From an uncultured Bacteroides sp. (lineage in GTDB: Bacteria > Bacteroidota > Bacteroidia > Bacteroidales > Bacteroidaceae): a stretch of 13,859 nt of DNA. Made by a program: the position numbers and the translations under genes. This document shows, one piece after another, positions 6,671 to 13,859 of the stretch. Location: assembly GCA_959606905.1 (NCBI GenBank), contig CAUHML010000077.1:1-13859 (forward strand), written 5' to 3'. The notes under the pieces were generated by a model. That model was given only the letters and a program-made list of their open reading frames with translations, searched no databases and was not told the DNA's origin. Each line of letters opens with the position of its first letter. The first letter of the stretch is position 1.

Positions 6671-9600
6671 TTATAAGTTAACGCTCAAACCTAACGTTAC
6701 GGATTTGGACAATGGATATTTCTCTCCATTATTGCTACCCATTTCCGGGTCCCAGAGTTTGAAACTAGACCATGTAAGTAAATTGGTTCCAGTCAAGAAA
6801 ATACGTACATTATTAAAATGTATTTTGTTAACCAGTGCTTTGGGAAGTGTGTAGCCGATATCAACCGTTTTCAAACGTACGTAGGAACCGTCACGCAACC
6901 AGTAAGTAGAGTTGCGGTAGTTATTAGTATAAGCATAAATCGTTGTATTTCCATTTCCTTGGTCCGTGTAACTTAGGCGGGGGAAAGTAGCATTGGGATC
7001 CTCGTTGGCTGCAATACCTAATTTCTCGGCAGTATCCGCATCTACCCAGCGATTATCCAAAGTTCCTTTAATAATATTACCCCATTGCCCTTCGCTGAAA
7101 GCTCTGATACATTTCCCGGACAAGAAAAACTGCGACTTGCCCGCGCCTTGAAAATGCAAATTGACATCAAGTCCTTTCCATTTAACAGAAAGCCCAAGAC
7201 CATAAATCAGATTCGGACGATTAGTAGCTCCTACTGCTACAATATCGTTGTCATCCACTACACCATCACCATTTACATCTTTGTATTTAATATCACCGGG
7301 CATTACAGGACCATACTTTTGAGTAGGACTATTGCGAATATCATCGTAATCCTTGAACAGTCCTAATGCAATCAATCCTTTATTCTGGTTCACTCGATAG
7401 CCCTTTTGCATTTGATAGGGATATACATTGTTAGCTTCGTCTCTTTCAATAATCTCATTTTTGCTGTAAGTCATATTACCACGTACTGTCAAACTTACCT
7501 GATTGAACCTCTGTTTGAAAGAGAAATTGCCATCGAATCCCTTGGAATTTACTTTACCGACATTTGCAAAAGGACTCTTTCCTTGCAGGCCAATCATGCC
7601 AGGCAAATACTGGCGTTGCATGAAAATTCCGCTACGGCTTTCATCAAAGTAATCAACTGTCAATTTGAATTTGTCATCAAACAAAGCCAAATCTACTCCC
7701 AAATCTTTCTTCGTTGCCACCTCCCAAGTAACTTGGTCGGAAGCTAGTTCTGTGTAAGTTAATCCTGTGAATCCATAAGAACTACCGTAGTTTGCCCAAT
7801 CATAACTATTGCCTTCGCCAATTGCGTACAGATAAGGGAAACGTACATCTGCATTGTTATGACGAATCTTATCATTACCTACTTTACCATAAGAGAAACG
7901 CACTTTGAACATACCCATCCATTTCCAATTCTTTTTGATAAATGATTCTTCTGCAATGTTCCATGCTAAAGAGTATGCTGGGAAGAAACCGAAGCGATGT
8001 CCTTTTGCGAAATTCTCCGAACCATTATAGCCGAAGTTGAAATCTACGAAATATCGATAGTTCCAGTTATACGCAATTCGCCCTGCCAATCCTTGATTAC
8101 GTCTGTTGACACCATTTTTCAGATCATCACCTAAGTCTTGTGTTTTGATGTACGAGTCCTGTGTGTATTTCAACGTAGCATTGAGATGATGTGCCTTAAA
8201 ACCGCGTTCCCAATTAAGCATCATATCTAAAAATTCACGACGGTTACCGCTAGAACCACTTTCTTGATGCATATTGCTACTGTCCGAAATTTTCTTGAAT
8301 ACCAAATTTCCATTTTCATCGCGTGAACGTTCGGCACTCCATTGCTCAGGCCATTTACGACGATTGATGTGATTGTTATTATAGGTATCATAGCCGAAGC
8401 GTCCAACAAATTTCAGACCTTTGGTGATAAACTTCAAATTCTGTTCCAACGTAATATTTGTCTGAATCACATTTTCCCAGTTTTCATTGAATCCAGTCTG
8501 TGTAGCTGCTACCCATGGGTTTGTTTTGTTGCCTGTACCTACTGCCGGAACACGACCGTTGGAATAAAGTAAAGGAGTACGAATGGCGGTATAGCCAAAA
8601 AGTTCACCCCATACATCTGCATCACCCAGTCCCGGACTGTTTCTCTTAGATAACCAACCGGATACACCTAACTTTAATAGTGTAGTTTTCGTGATATCAA
8701 TATCTGTATTCAGACGATAGTTGTAACGACGATAGTTTGCATTAGTGTTGTAATCGTCTTTCAACGCTTTATCAGTGTTGTACATGCCTTCTTCATCAAG
8801 GTAACTAATAGAGGCGTAATACCGTGCAGTAGAACCACCACCGCTTAAATTCAGGTTAACGCGGTGTTGCCATGAGCCTTTCCTCAACAATAAATCCATC
8901 CAATCCACATTCGGATAGAGATCTGGGTCTAATCCGTTTTTTAGAATCTCCAGTTCCTCCGGTTGATATACAGGTTCATAATTGCGTGTAATTCGTGACT
9001 CATTCAATAGGTTTGCATACGAAATCCCGTCTTCAAATTCAGGTGTAATAGTGCGCATGTTGTAGGTGGTTTGTGCCTTTATGTCGATCTTGATTTTCCC
9101 GGATTTACCATGTTTAGTGTTAATCAATACAACGCCATTAGCTCCTTTAGAACCGTATATTGCAGTAGCGGAAGCATCTTTCAAGATAGAAAAGTCTTGA
9201 ATATCCTCAATGTTGATTTCATCCATGCTACGTTCGAACCCATCTACTAAAATATAAGCACCGGTTCCAGCCCCAAATGTGGAAATACCGCGAATCCAGA
9301 ATTCTGAAACATTTTGTCCTGGTTGACCGGAAGTCTGGCGGGCTAATACACCTGCAACGTTACCTGCCAAAGCATTAACAACACTAGACGACGGATTAGC
9401 CATCAGATGTTCCATGTCTACTGTAGTGATGGCACCGGTTTGTACCAATTTACGTTGTGCACCGGTACCTGTGATTACAACCTCATCAATAGTAGTAGCT
9501 ACATCTTCTTCCATTTTTATATTGACCGAACGCTGTTCCTTAATCAATACTTCTTGTGTCTTATATCCAATATATGAGAAGACCAGTCGGTTATAAGGTT

Positions 9601-9796
9601 CTACTTTAATGGTATATTTCCCGTTGATATCAGTAATGGCTCCTAATCCGGGAACATCCTTGACGATAATATTCACACCAATAAGCGGTTCCTTATTACT
9701 GTCAGAAACAATACCCGATACAGTAACAGTTTTCTGAGCCATTGTGTCGGTTACTACACATAGCAACAGTATACATAAAATTGTTATTTTTTTCAT
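6671..9796 (-). CDS. SusC-family TonB-dependent transporter
   Basis: This 1041-residue outer-membrane protein has a signal peptide (residues 1-20, ending DTMA before QK), then a CarboxypepD_reg-like domain (about 24-98; VSGIVSDSNKEPLIGVNI). Next is a TonB plug (about 105-230) with DEVVITGTG, ILVDGFERSMDEI and the SusC signature LKDASATAIYGSKGANGVV (206-223). A large beta-barrel follows, ending LTLGLSVNL-like as GLSVNL with a terminal hydrophobic residue. It imports oligosaccharides across the outer membrane with SusD, powered by TonB/ExbBD. The open frame reaches back to 9970, inside the IPT/NHL gene, but only the Met at 9796 begins a proper signal peptide. An alternative Met at 9817 would overlap the previous gene by 8 nt. 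Spacing is 13 nt from the IPT/NHL stop and 12 nt to susD. No N-terminal FecR-interacting extension is present, so control by a dedicated ECF sigma through this protein is unlikely. Confidence 0.96.
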   Translation of the reverse strand: MKKITILCILLLCVVTDTMAQKTVTVSGIVSDSNKEPLIGVNIIVKDVPGLGAITDINGKYTIKVEPYNRLVFSYIGYKTQEVLIKEQRSVNIKMEEDVATTIDEVVITGTGAQRKLVQTGAITTVDMEHLMANPSSSVVNALAGNVAGVLARQTSGQPGQNVSEFWIRGISTFGAGTGAYILVDGFERSMDEINIEDIQDFSILKDASATAIYGSKGANGVVLINTKHGKSGKIKIDIKAQTTYNMRTITPEFEDGISYANLLNESRITRNYEPVYQPEELEILKNGLDPDLYPNVDWMDLLLRKGSWQHRVNLNLSGGGSTARYYASISYLDEEGMYNTDKALKDDYNTNANYRRYNYRLNTDIDITKTTLLKLGVSGWLSKRNSPGLGDADVWGELFGYTAIRTPLLYSNGRVPAVGTGNKTNPWVAATQTGFNENWENVIQTNITLEQNLKFITKGLKFVGRFGYDTYNNNHINRRKWPEQWSAERSRDENGNLVFKKISDSSNMHQESGSSGNRREFLDMMLNWERGFKAHHLNATLKYTQDSYIKTQDLGDDLKNGVNRRNQGLAGRIAYNWNYRYFVDFNFGYNGSENFAKGHRFGFFPAYSLAWNIAEESFIKKNWKWMGMFKVRFSYGKVGNDKIRHNNADVRFPYLYAIGEGNSYDWANYGSSYGFTGLTYTELASDQVTWEVATKKDLGVDLALFDDKFKLTVDYFDESRSGIFMQRQYLPGMIGLQGKSPFANVGKVNSKGFDGNFSFKQRFNQVSLTVRGNMTYSKNEIIERDEANNVYPYQMQKGYRVNQNKGLIALGLFKDYDDIRNSPTQKYGPVMPGDIKYKDVNGDGVVDDNDIVAVGATNRPNLIYGLGLSVKWKGLDVNLHFQGAGKSQFFLSGKCIRAFSEGQWGNIIKGTLDNRWVDADTAEKLGIAANEDPNATFPRLSYTDQGNGNTTIYAYTNNYRNSTYWLRDGSYVRLKTVDIGYTLPKALVNKIHFNNVRIFLTGTNLLTWSSFKLWDPEMGSNNGEKYPLSKSVTLGLSVNL

Positions 9797-9809
9797 TTTT
9801 ATACGGTGT

Positions 9810-11360
9810 TTATTCATTAATATCTTCTTCAGGCACATCTTCTTCAAGGCCAATCTTTCTGATTCGATAGTTGTTGGCGTCTCCCACATATATCGTATTA
9901 TCACGCTCATCCCACGCAATTCCTTTAGGCCGGTTAAAACGTGCATCTTCTCGTAAGCGGCCATTTGCATACCCCCATGGGTTTGAATTCAAACTAGCGC
10001 TACCACGTCCGGCATAGGTAGTCACTTGACCCAAAGGAGACAAGATACGAATGGCATGATTATGCCTGTCTGTCAAATAGAAGTCATATTCATCCGAATT
10101 TCCGGCATATTCTGGGTTCTTTACAAATACACCAGAGTAGGGATTACCGAATCGAGCCTGATTACCGACCCCATCCTGATAAACATAAGTGTCTTTGTTA
10201 CTATTAACACCTGCAATGACATAGGGAGCGGTAAAGGTTTCCCCATTGAAATCTGAGCGAAGAATATAATTGCGATTGATGACCATGAAATAAGCATATT
10301 TACCAGTTGGATGAATCATAATATTGAACTCCCATTCTTTGTCTTGCACTTTTAATATTGTCTGAGCGGCATCATCTGCTGTACCAGGTCTGACAGGGGT
10401 TGTTCTCTTTCCTGTTGCAAATTCCTCTATAACATATTTCTTTACCCGATAAAGCAGACTGTTCTGGTAATTGGAGAAGTAGAGGTCGCCAGTAGTAGGA
10501 TGTATTGCAGCAGCTTGGCATCCTTGGTTCTGTGCGATCACCCTTCCATTGCCCCACGTGAACCCACACGGCTTCGTTCCTCCTTCAATTCGATCGAACA
10601 TCATAACAGCCGTACTATTAACATTTCCTTGCGCTAATCCTACAATCATGTGATATTTTCCATTGTCATCTTTATAGAAATCAATGGTTCGGCAACGCTG
10701 TGAGCCTACAAATGAGTTCTTGGGAATCATTGTATAGACCTGCTTGTTTGTGAAGTCAAAACAACGAATACCTTGTCCTACACCTTCAGCGTCCCCTGCG
10801 TCTTCTGCATCATATAGCAAATTATGGTCCTCCGGGTCCCAAGTCATAAAACAGGGATTCGTAATGGAGCCACAATCATTAAACGGACCATCTTTTGCTG
10901 AATTGGAACCTTGCTCACTAGTTGCACCACACAAGGAACTTACCACCACTTGGCGTTGATATTCAAACTTAATTTCGGCTACCTCGGCTGAATAGATTTC
11001 TTCTCCTTGTTTGATAGTTACCTGGATTTCACCCGAATAAGCCTTCGTTGGTACAATACAATATATGACAGTTGATTGTACGTTGACCACAGGCGCCTTC
11101 TGTCCGCCGATAGTGACTTCTATCAGAGACGGGTCATTGCCGAAGTTTTCTCCATAAATAAGAACCTTCTGACCTGCAGCACCATTAGTCGGACTGATTT
11201 CCTTGACACTAATAGGAAGCTGCGGATTAAAGGGACTGCCACCACTTCCTTGAGCCGGAGTGACTTCTTTTCCATTATCGCAACTCTGTAATAGAAAAGT
11301 GGTCAATGTAAACATTCCCCATAAAATGCCCAAACAGGCTTTCATTACTTTTTGTTTCAT
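9810..11360 (-). CDS. IPT/TIG and NHL-repeat lipoprotein, probable surface glycan-binding protein
   Basis: This 516-residue protein has a lipoprotein signal ending LLQSC (lipidated C27) and a short G/S/P-rich linker. An IPT/TIG Ig-like domain follows (about 50-135; ISPTNGAAGQKVLIYGENFG, VTIGG, V.IYCIVP). A beta-propeller of NHL type (about 140-510) ends with DARFNRPKGIAWDERDNTIY and VGDANNYRIRKI. Earlier blades include YDFYLTDRHNHAIRILS. Such IPT plus NHL lipoproteins are common next to SusC/SusD pairs, and a role in binding glycan at the surface is the usual inference; no catalytic motif is visible. The C-terminus is acidic (EEDVPEEDINE). The start at 11360 is the first Met of the signal peptide; the Met six codons in is also possible. 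It lies 72 nt after the GH43 stop, and that gap has no TAnnTTTG box, so it is probably still in the operon. Confidence 0.85.
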   Translation of the reverse strand: MKQKVMKACLGILWGMFTLTTFLLQSCDNGKEVTPAQGSGGSPFNPQLPISVKEISPTNGAAGQKVLIYGENFGNDPSLIEVTIGGQKAPVVNVQSTVIYCIVPTKAYSGEIQVTIKQGEEIYSAEVAEIKFEYQRQVVVSSLCGATSEQGSNSAKDGPFNDCGSITNPCFMTWDPEDHNLLYDAEDAGDAEGVGQGIRCFDFTNKQVYTMIPKNSFVGSQRCRTIDFYKDDNGKYHMIVGLAQGNVNSTAVMMFDRIEGGTKPCGFTWGNGRVIAQNQGCQAAAIHPTTGDLYFSNYQNSLLYRVKKYVIEEFATGKRTTPVRPGTADDAAQTILKVQDKEWEFNIMIHPTGKYAYFMVINRNYILRSDFNGETFTAPYVIAGVNSNKDTYVYQDGVGNQARFGNPYSGVFVKNPEYAGNSDEYDFYLTDRHNHAIRILSPLGQVTTYAGRGSASLNSNPWGYANGRLREDARFNRPKGIAWDERDNTIYVGDANNYRIRKIGLEEDVPEEDINE

Positions 11361-11432
11361 AATAAATTAGATTAAATATGTTAATAAAATCGCATAAGCA
11401 ATAAGTATTACTTGTTTTTCTGTATAGGATAT

Positions 11433-13280
11433 TTATTTCTGAAAGTAGGGTGCCACTTCCAAGATGGAAGGTGCGTTACTCTTGACGGAAGGCCATCCAT
11501 CGTTACTCCAAATCAGTTTATCCATTAAAACATATCTTCCGTTTTCGGCTTCTTTCTTCTTGTAACCGTGGTAGATGATCCAGTCAGTTCCTACATCATC
11601 CTGAATCAGAATGGAGTTATGTCCAGGTCCTGCCCAAGTTTCATTGCCACTCATAATGATTTCACAATAATCATACAACATATCCCTTCCTGTCTTATCT
11701 AAATAAGGTCCAAGCACATTCTTTGAACGCCCTACCACAGTTTGATATGTACTGGTTGCTCCATTACAACAAGTTCCTATGGAAGCAAACAAGTAATAAT
11801 ATTCTCCACGTTTGTATATGTTGGTCCCTTCAAAACGATTTCCACAAATACGCTTCTTCAGGACTGGGGTTCCATCCGTTTTTTTCTTTATTTCCAGGCC
11901 ATTATCCGTGAGTTCTGTAGCATAGATACCCCGAAAACTTCCCCAAAACATATATTTTTTGCCATTGTCTTCATAAAAGAACTGGTCAATGGAATTTTGT
12001 ACCCCAATCACTTTCGAGTCGATCAAACACCCTTTGTCTATAAATGGTCCTAGAGGAGAGTCTGACACAGCAACTCCTACATTACTTCTCCACTCATCTC
12101 CCCATATAGCCCATGAATAATAAAGCACATAATGATTATTGAAATAACGTATCTCTGGTGCCCAAATATTGTGGTCGCCACCCCAAGTGGGGCGAGTAGC
12201 ATCCGTGAAAGCTGTACCCTTATACTCCCAATTCACCAAATTTTTGGAACGATAAATAGGAACATTTCGAGTATTCTCTGTTCCATAGAGATAGAAATAA
12301 CCATCTTGGGCACGAATTACTGTAGGATCTGGTGCGCTAAAAGCAATAATCGGATTGCAATAACCACGCACTAATGTCAATATCCGGACAGACTTATCTA
12401 TTAACACTGTTTCGCTATCGGCATTCGTTAGACACAGAGGAAGTAGATAGTACGTAGGATGTAGTTTGGTTGATTGAATAGTTAATTTCGTAGAAGCTTG
12501 ATTATTCCCTGCAGAATAAGTCAACCCACCAAGAGTATACGAGTCATCAGGTAGCAACTCATAAGATGTTCCATGAGCTGCATTATAATCATTTACCAAC
12601 TGTACAGCCTCTGGTGCAACACTTAACGTACAATGAAATGTACTCTGGTTTGTGCCACTAAAATCATAATAAGATTTAATGTCTACTTCTACTTTTTCTT
12701 GGTTTAATAGTATTTCTCCGCTAATACTCTCCAACTTGACAATAGCTGCTTGGACATCTATCGTAAGAAGTAAATTTCTTTTGTTTTCTTGAGCGCTAAC
12801 CGATGCACTTTCTAACCGAAGAGGGAGTACATAATTAGTTTTTTCCCTCTTCCATCTTGAGAAGATTTCAGAGGAATGAAATTGAATTTCTATACTTTTT
12901 TGTTTCTCATTCGCTTTCAGTGTTAACATTTCCTCTAGCTGATAAAGATCTTCTGGAAGCAGTTGAAAGTTTGTTCCATTGTTAGAATTATAAGCTTTCA
13001 ATTCACTGTCACTCCAAGTTTTCAATCGAACAGATATCTCTCCATTCAAAAGGGTACTCTTGCAAACAAGCACATTGTATGAAACGAAATTCTGGTCGGG
13101 CACTAGATTCAAATTCTGGAATCCATTCTGTTGTAAATACACAGATACATTAGTCTCATCTCCTTCTTTTCCATTCGACTCTTCATTATTATCGCTTGTC
13201 GAACAGGAAAACCAGAATAGTGTGCTCAATAGCATTACTAGATTCCATCGAAGAATTGATACAGTAGATAAGTTACACAT
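11433..13280 (-). CDS. GH43 lipoprotein with two N-terminal DUF1735-like modules
   Basis: This 615-residue protein has a lipoprotein signal ending LFWFSC (C26). Two similar beta-sandwich modules follow (about 44-160 and 178-290), each with a 'YN..NGT.F.LLPED.Y.L' type block (97-114 and 232-249) as in DUF1735. The GH43 five-bladed propeller occupies about 306-615. Catalytic residues expected for GH43 are visible: base D318 in APDPTVIR, D432 in NSIDQFFYED, acid E484 in RFEGTNIY, and the GPGHNS motif with H554. The CCNGATSTYQTVVGRS stretch (504-519) resembles arabinan-active GH43 members (endo- or exo-alpha-1,5-arabinanase). The general-acid motif reads EGT where EGP is more usual. The expected product is arabinose or arabino-oligosaccharide release, but GH43 specificity cannot be fixed by eye. 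The start at 13280 is chosen because AGGGAG sits 7 nt upstream; the frame also has an ATG at 13316, overlapping the previous gene. Confidence 0.88.
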   Translation of the reverse strand: MCNLSTVSILRWNLVMLLSTLFWFSCSTSDNNEESNGKEGDETNVSVYLQQNGFQNLNLVPDQNFVSYNVLVCKSTLLNGEISVRLKTWSDSELKAYNSNNGTNFQLLPEDLYQLEEMLTLKANEKQKSIEIQFHSSEIFSRWKREKTNYVLPLRLESASVSAQENKRNLLLTIDVQAAIVKLESISGEILLNQEKVEVDIKSYYDFSGTNQSTFHCTLSVAPEAVQLVNDYNAAHGTSYELLPDDSYTLGGLTYSAGNNQASTKLTIQSTKLHPTYYLLPLCLTNADSETVLIDKSVRILTLVRGYCNPIIAFSAPDPTVIRAQDGYFYLYGTENTRNVPIYRSKNLVNWEYKGTAFTDATRPTWGGDHNIWAPEIRYFNNHYVLYYSWAIWGDEWRSNVGVAVSDSPLGPFIDKGCLIDSKVIGVQNSIDQFFYEDNGKKYMFWGSFRGIYATELTDNGLEIKKKTDGTPVLKKRICGNRFEGTNIYKRGEYYYLFASIGTCCNGATSTYQTVVGRSKNVLGPYLDKTGRDMLYDYCEIIMSGNETWAGPGHNSILIQDDVGTDWIIYHGYKKKEAENGRYVLMDKLIWSNDGWPSVKSNAPSILEVAPYFQK

Positions 13281-13287
13281 AATATCA

Positions 13288-13293
13288 CTCCCT
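13288..13293 (-). promoter_or_regulatory. Shine-Dalgarno site of the GH43 gene
   Basis: On the minus strand AGGGAG lies 7 nt before the ATG at 13280, within the 22-nt gap after the DUF4965 stop. It is the only strong Shine-Dalgarno-like site at a gene start in the window and decides between the two possible starts at 13316 and 13280. Confidence 0.65.
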
Positions 13294-13302
13294 AATAGAA
13301 AA

Positions 13303-13859
13303 TTACTTGCTACCACTCAATTTATTCATTAACACTTGCATCCAGTATCCTCCAATCACGGAACGTGCTCTGAAGCCAACCCACTTACCACTATCAGTAT
13401 GATGCCAGTCACTGATAGGTACACGAGATACTGTCTCGTTAATATATTTATAAACAGGATCAGAGAATTTCTGGAAAGTTTCCTTGTCTGATGACATAGC
13501 TGCCGTCCACATGATCCAATCGGATTTGGTGTATTCTTTGCGGGAATCCAAAGGAAGTCCGTAAAGATTCTGTTTAGTCAGGTAATAATTGAGCTCTTTT
13601 TCGATTACATTGTTAGGGAATAGGTTCAAATTCCACAACTTATCCCACACCATATTATACTTTTGGCTCCAAGTGTTCTTACGGTCAAAAGCCAAACGGT
13701 AGTGATCGCCTTCGTTTGCCATTTTTTCCCATTTCATCGCCATTTCTTGGGCTATTAAAGCATATTTGTCTGCTACATCATTCAATCCGAGCATACGAGC
13801 CATTTCGCTGTATCCGGCCACTCCCATGATCGCTTTCACGGAAAGATTGGCATTATGAG
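13303..13859 (-). CDS. DUF4965/glutaminase A-like protein, C-terminal part (copy 2)
   Basis: The 5' end of this gene lies beyond the right edge; 184 residues are visible up to the TAA at 13303. The segment opens [20 protein letters not shown] and shows RKNTWSQKYNMVWDKLWNLN, EYTKSDWIMWTAAM and PISDWHHTDSGKWVGFRARS before the end GGYWMQVLMNKLSGSK. These are typical of the C-terminal domain of DUF4964/DUF5127/DUF4965 proteins, often annotated as glutaminase A-like after a fungal enzyme. In Bacteroides they occur repeatedly in PULs, and an activity on glycan is suspected but not established. The first Met seen inside the window (13839) is internal, not the start. The GH43 gene follows after 22 nt, so the two are probably co-transcribed. 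The first 177 bases are duplicated at 1-177. Confidence 0.88.
   Translation of the reverse strand, partial: HNANLSVKAIMGVAGYSEMARMLGLNDVADKYALIAQEMAMKWEKMANEGDHYRLAFDRKNTWSQKYNMVWDKLWNLNLFPNNVIEKELNYYLTKQNLYGLPLDSRKEYTKSDWIMWTAAMSSDKETFQKFSDPVYKYINETVSRVPISDWHHTDSGKWVGFRARSVIGGYWMQVLMNKLSGSK
13683..13859. repeat. 177-bp direct repeat, right copy
   Basis: This is the partner of 1-177, in the same orientation, gap-free and about 86% identical by eye. It encodes the same 58 codons of DUF4965, with five amino-acid differences. Here the coding sequence continues intact to its natural stop at 13303. Confidence 0.9.

Noticed and set aside
9797..9970. 58-codon N-terminal extension of SusC
   Set aside because: The extension lies inside the IPT/NHL gene and would bury the signal peptide that begins at 9796.
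11361..11432. Internal promoter before the IPT/NHL gene
   Set aside because: No TAnnTTTG box or TTTG element is present on the minus strand in this 72-nt gap.
1..13859. Similar ends as a sign of a circular contig or assembly overlap
   Set aside because: The two 177-bp ends differ at about 24 positions, mostly silent sites, which fits paralogous genes rather than a duplicated read end.

Overview
The window looks like a polysaccharide utilisation locus (PUL) from a gut-type Bacteroides or close relative. The main grounds are an adjacent SusC/SusD pair, a run of lipoproteins with Cys-terminated signal peptides, DUF1735-type domains, weak Shine-Dalgarno sites, and one good Bacteroides-type promoter (TTTG, 19 nt, TAAATTTG). 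All real genes lie on the minus strand, so transcription runs from the right end to the left.

Layout in transcription order. (1) 13859-13303: C-terminal part of a DUF4965/'glutaminase A-like' protein whose 5' end lies outside the window. (2) 13280-11433: lipoprotein with two DUF1735-like modules and a GH43 catalytic domain resembling arabinan-active members. (3) 11360-9810: IPT/TIG plus NHL-propeller lipoprotein, a probable surface glycan-binding protein. (4) 9796-6671: SusC-family TonB-dependent transporter. (5) 6658-4607: SusD-family lipoprotein. (6) 4589-3564: DUF1735-type lipoprotein in the SusE position. (7) 3465-1993: GH76 alpha-1,6-mannanase-like lipoprotein. Most gaps are 12-22 nt, so this reads as one operon. 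The exceptions are a 72-nt gap before the IPT/NHL gene and a 98-nt gap before GH76, which holds a perfect 17-bp inverted repeat. No regulator (hybrid two-component system, ECF sigma/anti-sigma pair or SusR) lies inside the window.

Left of the PUL comes a 352-nt gap (1641-1992) with a possible gene-tail remnant, a strong stem-loop, and a promoter sitting inside an inverted repeat. That promoter serves an AAA_14/DUF4143 ATPase gene (1640-483), which has no evident tie to glycan use. After an AT-rich spacer, positions 232-1 hold a 5'-truncated second copy of the DUF4965 gene, cut just upstream of its GQDPENQ motif by an in-frame stop.

The first and last 177 bases are a direct repeat (about 86% identical by hand count, no gaps) encoding the same part of that DUF4965 protein. 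The PUL segment is thus bracketed by paralogous gene pieces, which suggests duplication followed by disruption and a possible route to losing the locus by recombination.

Proposed working model: the surface lipoproteins (GH76, GH43, IPT/NHL, DUF1735 protein, SusD) bind and cut a glycan, and SusC imports the products. Co-occurrence of a GH76 (alpha-1,6-mannan) and an arabinan-type GH43 points to a mannan carrying arabinose or to a mixed substrate. This is inference only.
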